NCBI GenBank assembly: GCA_949292025.1
Contig: CASEYC010000106.1
Span: 1-64,000, forward strand
Direction of reading: 5' to 3'
Source: an uncultured Bacteroides sp.
GTDB taxonomy: Bacteria; Bacteroidota; Bacteroidia; Bacteroidales; Bacteroidaceae
Length of the DNA: 64,000 nt
Under the pieces are notes generated by a model. That model saw nothing but the letters and a program-made list of their open reading frames with translations, had not been told where the DNA came from and made no database searches. The number at the start of each line of letters is the position of its first letter. The stretch's first letter is position 1. Both the position numbers and the translations under genes were made by a program. This document shows positions 50,801-56,451 of this stretch, piece by piece.

Positions 50801-51496
50801 CAGTTCGTTCAGACGTTTGTTGGCCTCGTATTGTTCATCCTTGCTTCCATATTTTTTCCCGGCAATCTCCTTGTATTCCGGTGTCTGCTCGAATTCGGCC
50901 AGGTATTTGTCTGCTGTCTCCTTGCTCAATTGGTCATATTCATTGCGAAGTTCATTCCCTCGCTCAGTCAGGGCAAACCGGTCAGCGTAATTATTGAAGA
51001 TGTCTTGCGGTGAAGCAACAGACTTGGGCTTGTAGGAAGAATCTATGCGTTGGTCTTCCCAGCCTTCCTGCTTGCGTTGTTCTTCTCTGACCGCATCCCT
51101 TTCAGATTTTTTGATTCTTCGCACAAAAGAATTAATGTCCGTGGCATAAGGCAATGCTGCCAATTCATTCGTTTTTGCTGCCCAGTCTTCCTCCGATATT
51201 TTTCCGATAACAGGATTGACAAGCTCACGTAGGGAGGACTGTTTGGCCGCCTGTTCGTACTCGTTGACGACCTGCTGCGACACGCTGCCGGGCTGGTTGG
51301 AAGAAGGATAGCCCATGCCTCTGCTGAAATCCTCGTAGCTATCCAGGTAGCCCGTCTGCGACTTCAACACGTCATACACCCTTTTCCTGTTGTCCTCGTT
51401 GGCATCAAAAGCCTTGTTGAAGTCCTCGTAGCTGTCCCGGTATCCCGTCTGCGACTTCAATACATCATATACTTTTTTTCTGTTATCCTCGTTCAT
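38828..51496 (-). CDS. Giant polyvalent virion protein, 4,222 aa
   Basis: Order of modules by rough residue: two ~31-aa repeats (1-62); hydrophobic segments ~435-485 and ~638-660; PBECR-type nuclease-like fold ~1185-1320 (MGENQFAKMMRQGRNGK, WINDKFSLHP); polyvalent protein-kinase-like ~1590-1750 (DGHVYKVNNLM, VISDLRPRN-like VTISDLRPRNVL); InPase-like ~1795-1920 (ENPKGSTRSG, GDHIDVFLSD); LPD5 ~2430 (FGFRGVEFGNWANQ); LPD1 with HEWWH ~2516; zincin-like HEAVAHYGLR ~2785; LPD3 ~2965-3140 (KLQGSYTNKDTG, YYDHKLTHIEKGK); LPD38-like helices ~3600-3950. These are the polyvalent-protein domains found in phages and conjugative elements, thought to be injected with DNA to counter host functions. It takes 12.7 kb, about a quarter of the visible prophage. 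Confidence 0.88.
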   Translation of the reverse strand: MNEDNRKKVYDVLKSQTGYRDSYEDFNKAFDANEDNRKRVYDVLKSQTGYLDSYEDFSRGMGYPSSNQPGSVSQQVVNEYEQAAKQSSLRELVNPVIGKISEEDWAAKTNELAALPYATDINSFVRRIKKSERDAVREEQRKQEGWEDQRIDSSYKPKSVASPQDIFNNYADRFALTERGNELRNEYDQLSKETADKYLAEFEQTPEYKEIAGKKYGSKDEQYEANKRLNELFAQKYGKLIEEEMRPYGEALNKQMMIRYGNRINDELQELNKKNTARQLDELSAEVDKELERLPKATLPETASAGDVMQQAVNPFNNMLNNRRDLDESVPLYVARNMLDEARRVVEESKKEDGIGRFGRSLRDNTDTFSLMTLGMFNGDNEKLLNNALRKYEKGEKLTSGEEKLLEASAVNLAVQAYYGSELGRWYNAGQTTAASVPFMLELAINPIAHSGNAIAKSLLKFGLRRFGRAGSFAAHVGGATGAALGMTGTTGAPRVASNAMERLNQNYEYYLDEDDNLHVQKTGDVGAGEAWGKSIASTALENQSEMILNAFSVFRPYLRQINDALPGGVNAFMQRIKNSRPGQLYREIKNNPTMREMMRRTQIQGFPQEYLEEVYNNFASIPLGDMTFEEAVDLDNNLDIIFGLTPTFLAFGMLGAGGMAVERYQNRKRMERIFGKMTSEQRKKFEELQRMSKANGNEDIKNFIKITMADPELTQEQKREEIEYAFALAKQNDMDEIQEAETQDKIDAEAADIAGHSDPGTNMYTEAERIYMNDVGEWVKEPGHIVGWQDPEKERFPYFVPEGMEFTPENTMLLRPGEWDVTTVRSMPTQEVIDETAQAIREDAAEQAQRESTYSPDIVPYANLKQEDKFTDKDGNTYEVIGKDTDTQNWTVNKTSPEDKILYSGPISEQEYLDLMQAQLDAQEQQTASQQATDGVSTGNGRRLDETEPQQPLTPQQQEVESLRQAGVDEEVIRNTIDDRVKKAKSALDKAERQAKAPIKDAKTVKEEMSARKKALDEARAVYEGWNALLSPEPAPQVQQTQEDAGARSVPQGRSMTSEEAKDSTIESPNSTQENQIRENLWKVVSYLNSKYNYDFAEEVSFVEWITSKKDNIQWLKDRLGPLYKEAIQNINDFVSIQNQKNKSQVQSRSEIEPTRQIDKPLTADEANALLTNMENRADVAPELELTIENWDAQFGADGLVQTPIGEVKMGENQFAKMMRQGRNGKLGMVKPTLENPDVIIEDKGGNVDENVVERVSSYLFIKAFVKPDGGRYYYFTSVTVSKDGREVVVSNPEKSQKRISKLLQQNPVAWINDKFSLHPTAQIKGSVPLSETNKPTQTDNRPALLGVNSPEPSEDKNTNLPAENQASTGETVPMDEKGKPLYHRAPVDATLANINSKGLTPDEVDTFVQANKDAAAKLLKKEEDKAPKMVTDLDKYVADKAAWQEKVADAQAQVDYWNQVGETIAAQRAQRQAGGTEAASRPADDGVRAAEGAVAEGASGGEGIENRQNAGNNEINVVSSQRNQTENDNGTVSEPVPQGEHRTEAPQDSRMEEAAAELRTRVEAAARDAQASGRTLSGGQEQELEQRAAESYAKETGQWIPMADTFAWQPMPSGNENNVYLNTDDGHVYKVNNLMNSKGILPLFERISLYNQLFPESKYEFVGFTGFDGGSVYPVFRQEYVNDAIFATPEEIDAYMQSLGFQQTGEAEYSNGNVTISDLRPRNVLKDTDGDLYVIDADFRKNKQTGYVTPERQADENLLDYAERVAKAKEIADARKEVSANPTDAQKEAGNYKKGHITLDGYDITIENPKGSTRSGVDANGQLWSVTMNNDYGYIRGTEGVDGDHIDVFLSDEPTTGKVYVIDQVKEDGTFDEHKVMYGFKSALAAKRAYLANYSPDWKGLGTITEVSKDEFKKWVDSSHRKTKPFAEYRSVKVEGAQSESIEAQQPHTLPGRLMKAYESGDKALIASVEQEMRDFVNAAKDMRSVYATYLRSRDLERSMEKGSPSNKTQHLIAEACKDALKKAGLPAKAMQSERARTEAAGSTTDTRVLDIMSADSSFDVLNAIVKNPHTSNETLERFVKTYSNNGFDYDAQQELDKRKAAKDGQTTSEHLPGSGKMNREQEETEKVKQQSGPVEKIEDVGEKIGGAKKDRFKEFVEKEKQIQEKPDSFMEELRKLPVSKIFNFNLEALRKDGLSNEAATLIDVIRRVIPAKPRTDWKLKRWVSDVFGLYRFCLTLATAEQGTFDNVLERVTNIKQIGGMYRAQMALGGFDSGLDTGQATLEELGDSAGHYDKDGKWVSIKGQWYVTHAGRYGGIYPGYEKAKEALAQFAGENSKGKEKGTEVKFSVYSYKNSGEAFITPKGKPNIVVESGFKSSKEAMDYLNEHMDELQAKYRNMKDSTSIGFAPNSERRGKDWRGGKDVTAEDFRNTFGFRGVEFGNWANQQERQRALNQAYDAFMDLSEATGISPQGLSLGGELGMAFGARGGGGAAAHYEPGKVVINLTKTQGAGTLAHEWWHAIDNYFSRRRGQALGYNTERKGYNLPVRGGKVEREHEAERKEITDAFADLMKAINGSSYGERSNAYASLKSSYWKEPTELGARAFAVWVERKLSEKGIVNNFLANNNTIGWESPELTQKYYPYPLESDFESLDVAFDNLFGAIEEKVDEETGNTVLYRNGAGFLSDDVLSATNDPVSKFLGKSTRTVRQRKEFSERERRNMAARVQELAGKLHLDNVEIVDEPMAITDRKGKTHYPKGFYNRATDKIVIVIPNNSSTFDAEQTLLHEAVAHYGLRRLFGEHFDTFLDNVFNNADVEVRRKIAALAQKNGWDTRLATEEYLASLAEDTNFDDLSAGWWRKIKELFLRMLHKIGFEGFDGVTLSDNELRYILWRSYENLREPGRFSSILGQAEDIAKQYELKVGNYSSPLNSPRGGAMVAEAAHSAKAERIRKLRESKPVEITGKEIEPSDDLKQYKKNALEYGKKLQGSYTNKDTGTTIQLQRGRRNGGINEVLQHDYKDVEHLQSIAAIPQIIENSIYIDSRGNTDTDKNPDVKEYQYYVCGLKIGGVDYTVRSTVAVDKNGNRYYDHKLTHIEKGKLLDLINSQAAYDNGFGTTPGTKPTTEMFSDYKDKVLLSILQDNSEENLLFREADNKKDADSMNTESPSPISTPTVEAWDKLANSFKFQLRETAVDHLTAVEKFQDLVAKHSGKEIQAFENAYNLMLALSSKTKNEMDMFDSFLVRPLNKAILELVGGKSGIRKWNWDNGPLRELVMYVEAKHGAERNRQMAVEKLAKGDASEESILKDWSEAKKRINARKNLFWMEKQRLLDEEAAKLGADLSKDYSGLSSVFKDTEKYPKGWKESSWEYVEQYEKEHDAKDIDALWNAISNATGYALQKQYESGLVSKEYVERQKDRFENYVPLRGFADEIAGDVYNYMGNDFYPGGNPVKKAGGRTSEAGNPFGSILNTAYASMSTGNKNMAKLALYSLVVNHDTGGLAITNRAWMVKYDELKGNKELGELLVIPKIPAGEETPEWVEAVPKMPEKATSEEITEVLKRFEEAMNKYQKADVTKPVGKKAKTAYRTLYHERDQHDIPLYIAGDKYVITVTGNPRLAQAMNGLLNPDVNNDALTEVGKRVQRFMAGAFTAKNAFFALANLFKDSMYANNQAFIRENPKYWMKFTKNQRLGFGDFLPMMWRLYKYRKGKTMNGKTDRLFKEFMDNGGATGYTFVNNQDEYARELAKKLKDLSRKTPKWFTPKGLLKLFFDLVEFAGQSAELVNRFAAYKTSREMGRSINRSIIDAKEITVNFNRKGAGRKSADPNKSWYSPINVASAVSQYGRASILFWNANMQAKYRLYKNLKEHPVMTSITLMANSMAIGAVAIPLLNNLLLPALYDVLGWSSGDDDEDYYDVLTDWERTHNICIRLPEGYWLKIPLSPEMSPWYSMGDAIFGAASGKRDISATDFVKFTIDAVSPLSMNWSYEGSQFLLNFLPTIGQPPFQNMMNVNFMGNPLHKTPFNAKQGFTPEYKMVYNSTSPTLIELSRLSNLATGGSDLKKGWADWNPATLQNLISGYTGGYGTTILSVADWIVGTSQGEKQSVTFSRMPLVSRFVISGNKDVKLKRINSSFYKVRDFVNEFEYDRKSYQDAIREAQKEGNMLDVADYTSQLEDLLDSDRAKKYVQLKDLVDASKRYEDYLKEFPEDETTRNLLYGIKMEGIERLRE
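42694..42710. repeat. G/C hairpin inside the giant gene
   Basis: CTCCCCC-ACG-GGGGGAG is a perfect 7-bp stem with a 3-nt loop. It encodes NSPRGGA in the minus frame and sits in the linker between the zincin-like and LPD3 parts. A similar element is found at 7337-7350. Confidence 0.5.
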
Positions 51497-51508
51497 AGTT
51501 CTTGCAGA

Positions 51509-52768
51509 TTAGTTGTTAAGTGACCAGCCACCAGCGGTGGAAGGATTGGGATTGCCATTGCCGGAGAGAGACCAGGTGCGGCCAAGTGCTTTACCTGCAA
51601 AACCACCTGGATCATATCCCCAATCGTTCAGCGGCCTTTCCCCTGCCTTTCCCGAACGGATGAATCCGCGGGCTGCAAGCTCATCGGCTGGTACACGCCC
51701 GCTTTGCAGGATATAAGCCGCAGCGGCATCCCAATCAGTTTCCTCTTTTCCGGTAAGTCTGTCTCCTGTCTTGAACTGGTCCAGCTCATCGCTTTTCAGA
51801 TACCTTTTCACAAACTGTATCGTTTCATTAGCAGACAATTTTGTATTGCGTGTATAGACATAACCATCCGAACCTATGCCGCTATCCAACACTTTCATCT
51901 TACCGTTACCTCCATCGCCTGCTGCCGCTTCCATAGCCCTGTTGTGGCGTATCTTCTCGGCAAGTTCTTTATCCTCACGGGCATTCTTGTCCTTGTCACG
52001 CCTTGCGTCCGCTTCCAGCTCAAGCGCAAACTTCCTCCATTCTTGTTCACGCTCTTTTGCCTTGTCCTCCGCGTCGGCCGCAGCCTTCTCTCGTGCCAGG
52101 CGGATGTTGTACGCATTTCGTATGTCATCGCCCTTGGCATCGGCAAGTATGGCATCCTGCTTGGCCTTCAGCGCATCCCGCTTCTCCTTGATGCGCCGCA
52201 TCCGCTCATTCTCTGCCAATGCGCCCGCGTTCAGGTCGGCAGGCACCGCTCCCTTGGCCGTGTAATACAGTTGCGCCGCGTTGCCTATCAGGTTGCCCAG
52301 GTTGGCAAACACCTGCCCGAGACGCTCGCGGCGTTCACGCTGCTGCTTCTCCCGGGGAGTCTCCTCGCTGGCGAAGTAGTTTTGCAGATTGGCATACGTG
52401 TTCAGCGGGTTCAGCCGCGCCTGTTCGCTCCAATATTCCTTGTCGGAAGCGTTCATGCCCTCCTGCGCCTTCTTGAACTGAGCCTCATCCATATTCTGCA
52501 GGGCCACGCGCCGCATGGATTCCTGCGTGGTCGATTCCGGGTTGATGGTGGGCACGGGGGCATTGCCCGGGGTTGTCCGGCCTGACACCTGGGCAGCCGC
52601 CACAGGTTGGGCAGGCATCATGCCGGCAGATGGCGTGACGCTTGCCGCCGGTTCCGTAGGCGCACTGGTCGGAGTTGCAGGAGGAAGCGGGGACGGGGAC
52701 GATGCCTGCGCCTGTTGTGCCTGCCTCCGCGCCCTGCGCTCATTGATATTGTCGATTCGTGTTGCCAT
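51509..52768 (-). CDS. Internal-virion-like coiled-coil protein, 419 aa
   Basis: Starts MATRIDNINERRARRQAQQ, has a Pro/Ala-rich linker (~20-75), a helical body with YFASEETPREKQQRERRER and a short hydrophobic LGNLIGNAAQLYYTA segment, a long charged coiled coil (~205-280) and a small C-terminal domain (AAAYILQSGRVPADELAARG). It precedes the giant protein by 12 bp and follows another Gly/Ala-rich protein. The trio resembles internal core proteins ejected by short-tailed phages. Inference from layout. Confidence 0.6.
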   Translation of the reverse strand: MATRIDNINERRARRQAQQAQASSPSPLPPATPTSAPTEPAASVTPSAGMMPAQPVAAAQVSGRTTPGNAPVPTINPESTTQESMRRVALQNMDEAQFKKAQEGMNASDKEYWSEQARLNPLNTYANLQNYFASEETPREKQQRERRERLGQVFANLGNLIGNAAQLYYTAKGAVPADLNAGALAENERMRRIKEKRDALKAKQDAILADAKGDDIRNAYNIRLAREKAAADAEDKAKEREQEWRKFALELEADARRDKDKNAREDKELAEKIRHNRAMEAAAGDGGNGKMKVLDSGIGSDGYVYTRNTKLSANETIQFVKRYLKSDELDQFKTGDRLTGKEETDWDAAAAYILQSGRVPADELAARGFIRSGKAGERPLNDWGYDPGGFAGKALGRTWSLSGNGNPNPSTAGGWSLNN

Positions 52769-52774
52769 AATCCT

Positions 52775-53272
52775 TTAGAATATACCTGATAAAGATTGCC
52801 CGGCTTGCGCGAAACCCTGTGCCGCCGTCGCCACATTCTGCGCCCGCTGGTTGTTGATGCCCATCCGCGCCTCGTCAATTGCCGACATCTGGTTTTCATA
52901 GTTGGATCGCACCTGTTCCTTGTACGCATCCGCTCGCTCGGCGATGTTGCTCGTCACGTCGGCAATCACCTGGTTGTTCGCCGCCTTCTGCTGCGCCACG
53001 CTCTCGTCCGTCGCACCGGTCACCGCCGCCGAGCCTTGTGTGCGGTTGTAACGCTCGTCCAGAATCTGCCGGGCCGAGTTCAGAGCCGCCTGCGCGTCGC
53101 TCCGCTGCGTGAAGTCGCTGTAATACTCCTTGTCATACCAGTCCTGCGCCCGGTCCTGCGCCTGGTTCAATATGCGCTCATTTCTCCGGGCAGCCCTGCG
53201 CCCGGCAATACCGCTGGCTATTCCTGCGGCAGCGGAGGTCACGCCGCCTATGATACCACCTATCAGTCCCAT
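52775..53272 (-). CDS. Internal-virion-like protein with glycine-rich membrane segment
   Basis: 165 aa from ATG 53272; upstream extension to 53302 overlaps a -7-like TATTTTTG. GLIGGIIGGVTSAAAGIAS at the N-terminus is a Gly-zipper-like hydrophobic segment, followed by a helical Gln/Ala/Asn-rich body (QAQDRAQDWYDKEYY, TQGSAAVTGATDESVAQ, NNQRAQNVATAAQGFAQ). The plan matches small internal proteins of podoviruses that help form the ejection channel. First gene of the leftward late operon. Confidence 0.65.
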   Translation of the reverse strand: MGLIGGIIGGVTSAAAGIASGIAGRRAARRNERILNQAQDRAQDWYDKEYYSDFTQRSDAQAALNSARQILDERYNRTQGSAAVTGATDESVAQQKAANNQVIADVTSNIAERADAYKEQVRSNYENQMSAIDEARMGINNQRAQNVATAAQGFAQAGQSLSGIF

Positions 53273-53299
53273 ATCTTTACATATTTTATCGTTATGGGG

Positions 53300-53321
53300 C
53301 AAAAATAAGCCGTTACCTTTG
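53300..53321. promoter_or_regulatory. Divergent promoter region of the late operon and the right-end gene
   Basis: On the minus strand TATTTTTG (complement of 53300-53307) points to the virion operon; on the plus strand TACCTTTG (53314-53321) points to the 93-aa gene. Both are -7 boxes of the Bacteroidetes type; no clear TTTG -33 box is seen on either strand. Overlap of the two promoters could let a single regulator control both directions. Confidence 0.5.
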
Positions 53322-53368
53322 CGCAGTAACTATATAATGTGTCAGTTGAATAGTAATAAGAGGAGAAT

Positions 53369-53650
53369 ATGCCGTTTCAGAAAGGACATAAAAAGATAGG
53401 AGGGCGCAAATCCGATACACCCAACAAGGTCAAAAAGGACTTGCGCACCCGCATCTCCATGTTCCTCGAAGGCAACTTCGATGAAGCCATGGAAACTTGG
53501 AAAGGGCTGACTGACGGAAAAGAAAAGGTAAAACTCTATATTGACCTGATGAAATTCGGGCTACCCACCTTGCAGGCAGTCTCTCTTGATGCCACCATCA
53601 ACAAGGACGACAGCGTGGAAGAAGACCTGAAAGATTTGTGCCAGGAATAG
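53369..53650 (+). CDS. Basic protein, possible small terminase or DNA-binding factor
   Basis: 93 aa. MPFQKGHKKIGGRKSDTPNK is the basic opening seen in DUF5681-like and small-terminase-like phage proteins, followed by helices (VKKDLRTRISMFLEGNF, KVKLYIDLMKFGLPTLQ) and an acidic end. It is the last phage gene before the attachment site, far from TerL. DNA-binding is likely; the packaging role is a guess. Confidence 0.55.
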   Translation: MPFQKGHKKIGGRKSDTPNKVKKDLRTRISMFLEGNFDEAMETWKGLTDGKEKVKLYIDLMKFGLPTLQAVSLDATINKDDSVEEDLKDLCQE

Positions 53651-53656
53651 GGTAGT

Positions 53657-53696
53657 CATACTACTTACATACTACTTACATACTACTTTTAGTATG
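53657..53696 (+). repeat. 11-bp tandem repeats near the attachment site
   Basis: CATACTACTTA occurs at 53657-53667 and 53668-53678, with a third copy CATACTACTTT at 53679-53689, followed by AGTATG in inverted sense. One-turn spacing and position 200 bp from the tRNA attachment core make arm-type binding sites for integrase or excisionase plausible. From 53697 to 53896 I see no gene, only AT-rich DNA. Confidence 0.7.
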
Positions 53697-53896
53697 ATGA
53701 GGAACCAAAATCGAAATAATCAATAGATTCATTTGGAAAAATGCACTACAAATCGTAAGTTTGCACTTGGAAAAGAAGCATGATGTCCCCTGATCTGCAA
53801 AATATGCAAATCCATAATTCGGGTCAAATATAATGCAAATTCTTTCCGACGCTCATATACAGTTTTGATTTATAGATAATTATATAGTTTATTAAA

Positions 53897-53942
53897 CTGC
53901 TTTGGGAGCAGGGGGTCGAAGGTTCGAATCCTTTCACCCCGA
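53897..53942 (+). tRNA. 3' part of tRNA-Pro(TGG); phage attachment site
   Basis: The sequence gives the anticodon arm CTGC-TTTGGGA-GCAG (anticodon TGG with G37, as in tRNA-Pro), a variable loop, T arm GAAGG-TTCGAAT-CCTTT and the 3' acceptor strand CACCCCG with discriminator A. The 5' half (acceptor, D arm) is missing: upstream bases are phage-like AT-rich DNA. So this is the right attachment site, and the complete tRNA should be rebuilt at the left end of the prophage. No CCA is encoded. Confidence 0.85.
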
Positions 53943-53956
53943 CAAATTGAAAATCA

Positions 53957-53987
53957 AGCGATTACGATAAAAAGTAGTCGCTTTTTT
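53957..53987 (+). terminator. Terminator of the tRNA-Pro gene
   Basis: AGCGATTAC (53957-53965) pairs with GTAGTCGCT (53974-53982), one G-T wobble included, with an 8-nt loop and a run of T. It is native host sequence and marks where chromosome DNA resumes. Confidence 0.75.
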
Positions 53988-54014
53988 GTAGACTTACATA
54001 TACCGGAAGAAAAA

Positions 54015-54974
54015 ATGAAAATAGTAGTATTGGACGGCTATGCAGCCAATCCCGGCGATTTGTGCTGGGATGAACTCAAAGCCTTGGGAGAATGTACCAT
54101 TTATGACCGTACTGCCCCCAAGGAAGTATTGGTGCGTGCAAAGGATGCGGAAGTCTTATTGACTAACAAGACCGTGCTCAGTCGTGAACATATCGAGGCT
54201 TTGCCTGCCTTGAAATACATCGGGGTGCTGGCCACGGGATACAACATTGTGGACGTGGAAGCTGCACGCCAACAGGGCGTGGTGGTGACCAATATCCCCG
54301 CATACAGCACGGATTCGGTGGCACAGATGGTGTTTGCCCACCTCCTCAACATCGCCCAGCAAGTGCAGCACCATTCGGACGAAGTGCACCGGGGACGCTG
54401 GACGCAAAGCCCCGACTTCTGCTTCTGGGATACGCCCCTGATTGAGTTGCGCGGTAAAAAGTTAGGAATAGTAGGATTGGGACACACGGGCCAACAGACG
54501 GCACGCATCGCCCTTGGCTTTTCCATGAAAGTGATGGCATACACCTCAAAGCCTGCCACCCAATTGCCTTCGGAAATCCAAAAGGCCGACTCGCTCGACC
54601 GGCTTTTCGCCGAGTGCGATATCGTAAGCCTGCATTGCCCCCTGAATGCCGGCACGCAATCCTTGGTCGATGCCCGACGCCTTGCCCTGATGAAACCCAC
54701 GGCCATCCTCATCAACACCGCACGAGGACCGTTGGTGGACGAACAAGCCCTTGCCTATGCCTTGAACAAAGGACGCATCTATGCCGCCGGACTTGACGTG
54801 CTCTCCACCGAGCCGCCACGTGCGGACAATCCCCTCCTGACGGCACGCCATTGCTACATCACCCCCCATATTGCGTGGGCAAGCACTGCCGCACGCGAGA
54901 GGTTGATGCAAATCATGTTGGAGAATCTCCGGGCATGGATGAAGGGAGAAACTATAAATTGTGTCAACAAGTGA
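54015..54974 (+). CDS. D-2-hydroxyacid dehydrogenase (glycerate/hydroxypyruvate reductase type)
   Basis: 319 aa. The NAD-binding Rossmann motif is GIVGLGHTGQ (~151-160). Catalytic Arg lies in NTARGPLVDE (~234), Glu in the STEPPRADNP region and His in ITPHIAWAS (~285), completing the Arg-Glu-His triad. NIPAYSTDSVAQMVFAHLL is the typical pre-Rossmann helix. It reduces a 2-oxoacid such as hydroxypyruvate or oxidises D-glycerate, in the cytoplasm. It is the first host gene after the prophage and is convergent with the UDP-glucose dehydrogenase gene. Confidence 0.93.
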   Translation: MKIVVLDGYAANPGDLCWDELKALGECTIYDRTAPKEVLVRAKDAEVLLTNKTVLSREHIEALPALKYIGVLATGYNIVDVEAARQQGVVVTNIPAYSTDSVAQMVFAHLLNIAQQVQHHSDEVHRGRWTQSPDFCFWDTPLIELRGKKLGIVGLGHTGQQTARIALGFSMKVMAYTSKPATQLPSEIQKADSLDRLFAECDIVSLHCPLNAGTQSLVDARRLALMKPTAILINTARGPLVDEQALAYALNKGRIYAAGLDVLSTEPPRADNPLLTARHCYITPHIAWASTAARERLMQIMLENLRAWMKGETINCVNK

Positions 54975-54991
54975 CACGGATGGGGCGGGGA

Positions 54992-56305
54992 TTACTTGCC
55001 GATGCAATGGTAAGTGAATCCCTGCTCTTCCATTTCGCTCCGGTCGTAAATGTTACGTCCGTCGAGCACCAAAGGATTCCGCATGGACTTCTTGATGACC
55101 GCCCACGAAGGCAGACGGAACTCTTTCCACTCGGTCAACAGCAGGAGGGCATCCGCATCGAGCGTGGCATCGTACATGTCTTTGGCATAATACACGACAT
55201 CGCCCATACGCCTGCGGCATTCGTCCATCGCCACGGGGTCATAGGCACGCACCGTGCATCCGGCTTTCAGCAGCTTGTCTATCAGAATCAATGACGGCGC
55301 CTCGCGCATGTCGTCGGTCTCCGGCTTGAAGGACAATCCCCAGAGGGCGATGGTCTTCCCTTTCAAGTCATTCCCCAGCAGGCGTTGCAGCTTGTCGAAC
55401 AGCACTCCTTTCTGATACTCATTCACGGCCTCTACTGCACGCAGCACGCGCATTTCATACCCATTGGTTTCGGCGGTTTTTATCAACGCCTTCACATCCT
55501 TGGGGAAACAAGAGCCGCCATATCCGATGCCCGGATAGAGGAACTTGCGCCCGATGCGCGTGTCCGAGCCGATACCGCTACGCACCATGTTGACGTCGGC
55601 GCCCACCAGTTCGCACAGGTTGGCGATGTCGTTCATGAAGCTGATGCGCGTGGCCAGCATCGAATTGGCCGCATATTTGGTCATTTCCGCCGAAGGAATG
55701 TCCATGAATATCACACGGAAATTATTGAGCAAGAACGGCTTGTACAGCTTGGACATGATTTTCTTGGCACGCTCGGAATCCACGCCCACCACCACGCGGT
55801 CGGGGCTCATGAAATCGTTGATGGCGTTGCCTTCTTTCAGGAACTCCGGATTGGATGCCACATCGAACGGGATGTCCAGTCCTCTGCGCTCCAGCTCCTC
55901 GCGAATAACCGTACGCACTTTGTCGGCTGTGCCCACAGGCACTGTGCTCTTGGTCACGACCAGGACATATTTCTTCAGGTTCTGCCCGATGGTATGCGCC
56001 ACTTGCAAGACATAGCTCAAGTCGGCACTCCCGTCTTCGTCGGGCGGGGTACCCACGGCGCTGAATACCACGTCCACCTCGTTCAGGCATTCTTCCAGGG
56101 AAGTGGTGAAGTGCAAGCGTCCAGCCTTGACATTGCGGACAATCATTTCCTCCAACCCGTTTTCATAAATGGGAATCACCCCCTTCTTCAAGGCTTCAAT
56201 TTTCTCAGCATTGGTGTCCACGCATATCACATTCACACCGATTTCCGCAAAACACGTGCCGGTCACCAAGCCCACGTATCCCGTACCAACGATTGCTATC
56301 TTCAT
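54992..56305 (-). CDS. ugd: UDP-glucose 6-dehydrogenase
   Basis: 437 aa, full length. The N-terminal Rossmann motif IVGTGYVGLVTG (4-15), catalytic Cys in GYGGSCFPKDVKAL (~265) and C-terminal ALWGLSFKPETDDMREAPS are all intact. It converts UDP-glucose to UDP-glucuronate with two NAD+, feeding capsule, exopolysaccharide or LPS sugar synthesis. It is monocistronic here, with no polysaccharide cluster in view. Upstream of the start lies a 146-bp divergent gap to the HU/SPOR gene. Confidence 0.96.
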   Translation of the reverse strand: MKIAIVGTGYVGLVTGTCFAEIGVNVICVDTNAEKIEALKKGVIPIYENGLEEMIVRNVKAGRLHFTTSLEECLNEVDVVFSAVGTPPDEDGSADLSYVLQVAHTIGQNLKKYVLVVTKSTVPVGTADKVRTVIREELERRGLDIPFDVASNPEFLKEGNAINDFMSPDRVVVGVDSERAKKIMSKLYKPFLLNNFRVIFMDIPSAEMTKYAANSMLATRISFMNDIANLCELVGADVNMVRSGIGSDTRIGRKFLYPGIGYGGSCFPKDVKALIKTAETNGYEMRVLRAVEAVNEYQKGVLFDKLQRLLGNDLKGKTIALWGLSFKPETDDMREAPSLILIDKLLKAGCTVRAYDPVAMDECRRRMGDVVYYAKDMYDATLDADALLLLTEWKEFRLPSWAVIKKSMRNPLVLDGRNIYDRSEMEEQGFTYHCIGK

Positions 56306-56438
56306 ATCAATTTTCCTTCTAAAAAATTACGGCGCAAAAGTAGGCATATTTTCCTAAACGGCGAAGCAAAACGGCCGACAGTATCTGAAAATACGTAAAA
56401 AATCGCCCCCCGCTTATGCGAAGTCCGGAGATTTTCCT

Positions 56439-56446
56439 TATCTTTG
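56439..56446 (+). promoter_or_regulatory. -7 element of the HU/SPOR gene
   Basis: TATCTTTG is a perfect TAnnTTTG box, six bases before the chosen ATG (56452), so the message is nearly leaderless. A TTATG at 56414-56418 may serve as a weak -33. It rules out the upstream in-frame ATG at 56416. Confidence 0.65.
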
Positions 56447-56451
56447 CCCGT

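Larger units (their letters stand above)
1..53942. mobile_element. Prophage, right ~53.9 kb (left end outside window)
   Basis: The stretch carries terminase, portal, capsid, scaffold, connectors, tail fibre, holin and endolysin, and ends at a 3' tRNA-Pro fragment followed by ordinary Bacteroidales housekeeping genes. Early genes run rightward from 0.26 to 17.0 kb and most virion genes run leftward from 53.3 to 17.2 kb, so the two arms converge at about 17.0-17.1 kb. No integrase or repressor is visible; both are expected beyond the left edge. I see a portal and connectors but no recognisable tail tube or tape measure, so a short-tailed particle is inferred. Confidence 0.93.

Noticed and set aside
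53897..53942. Complete tRNA gene at the right junction
   Set aside because: No D arm or 5' acceptor strand can be found upstream of the anticodon arm, so only the 3' part is present.
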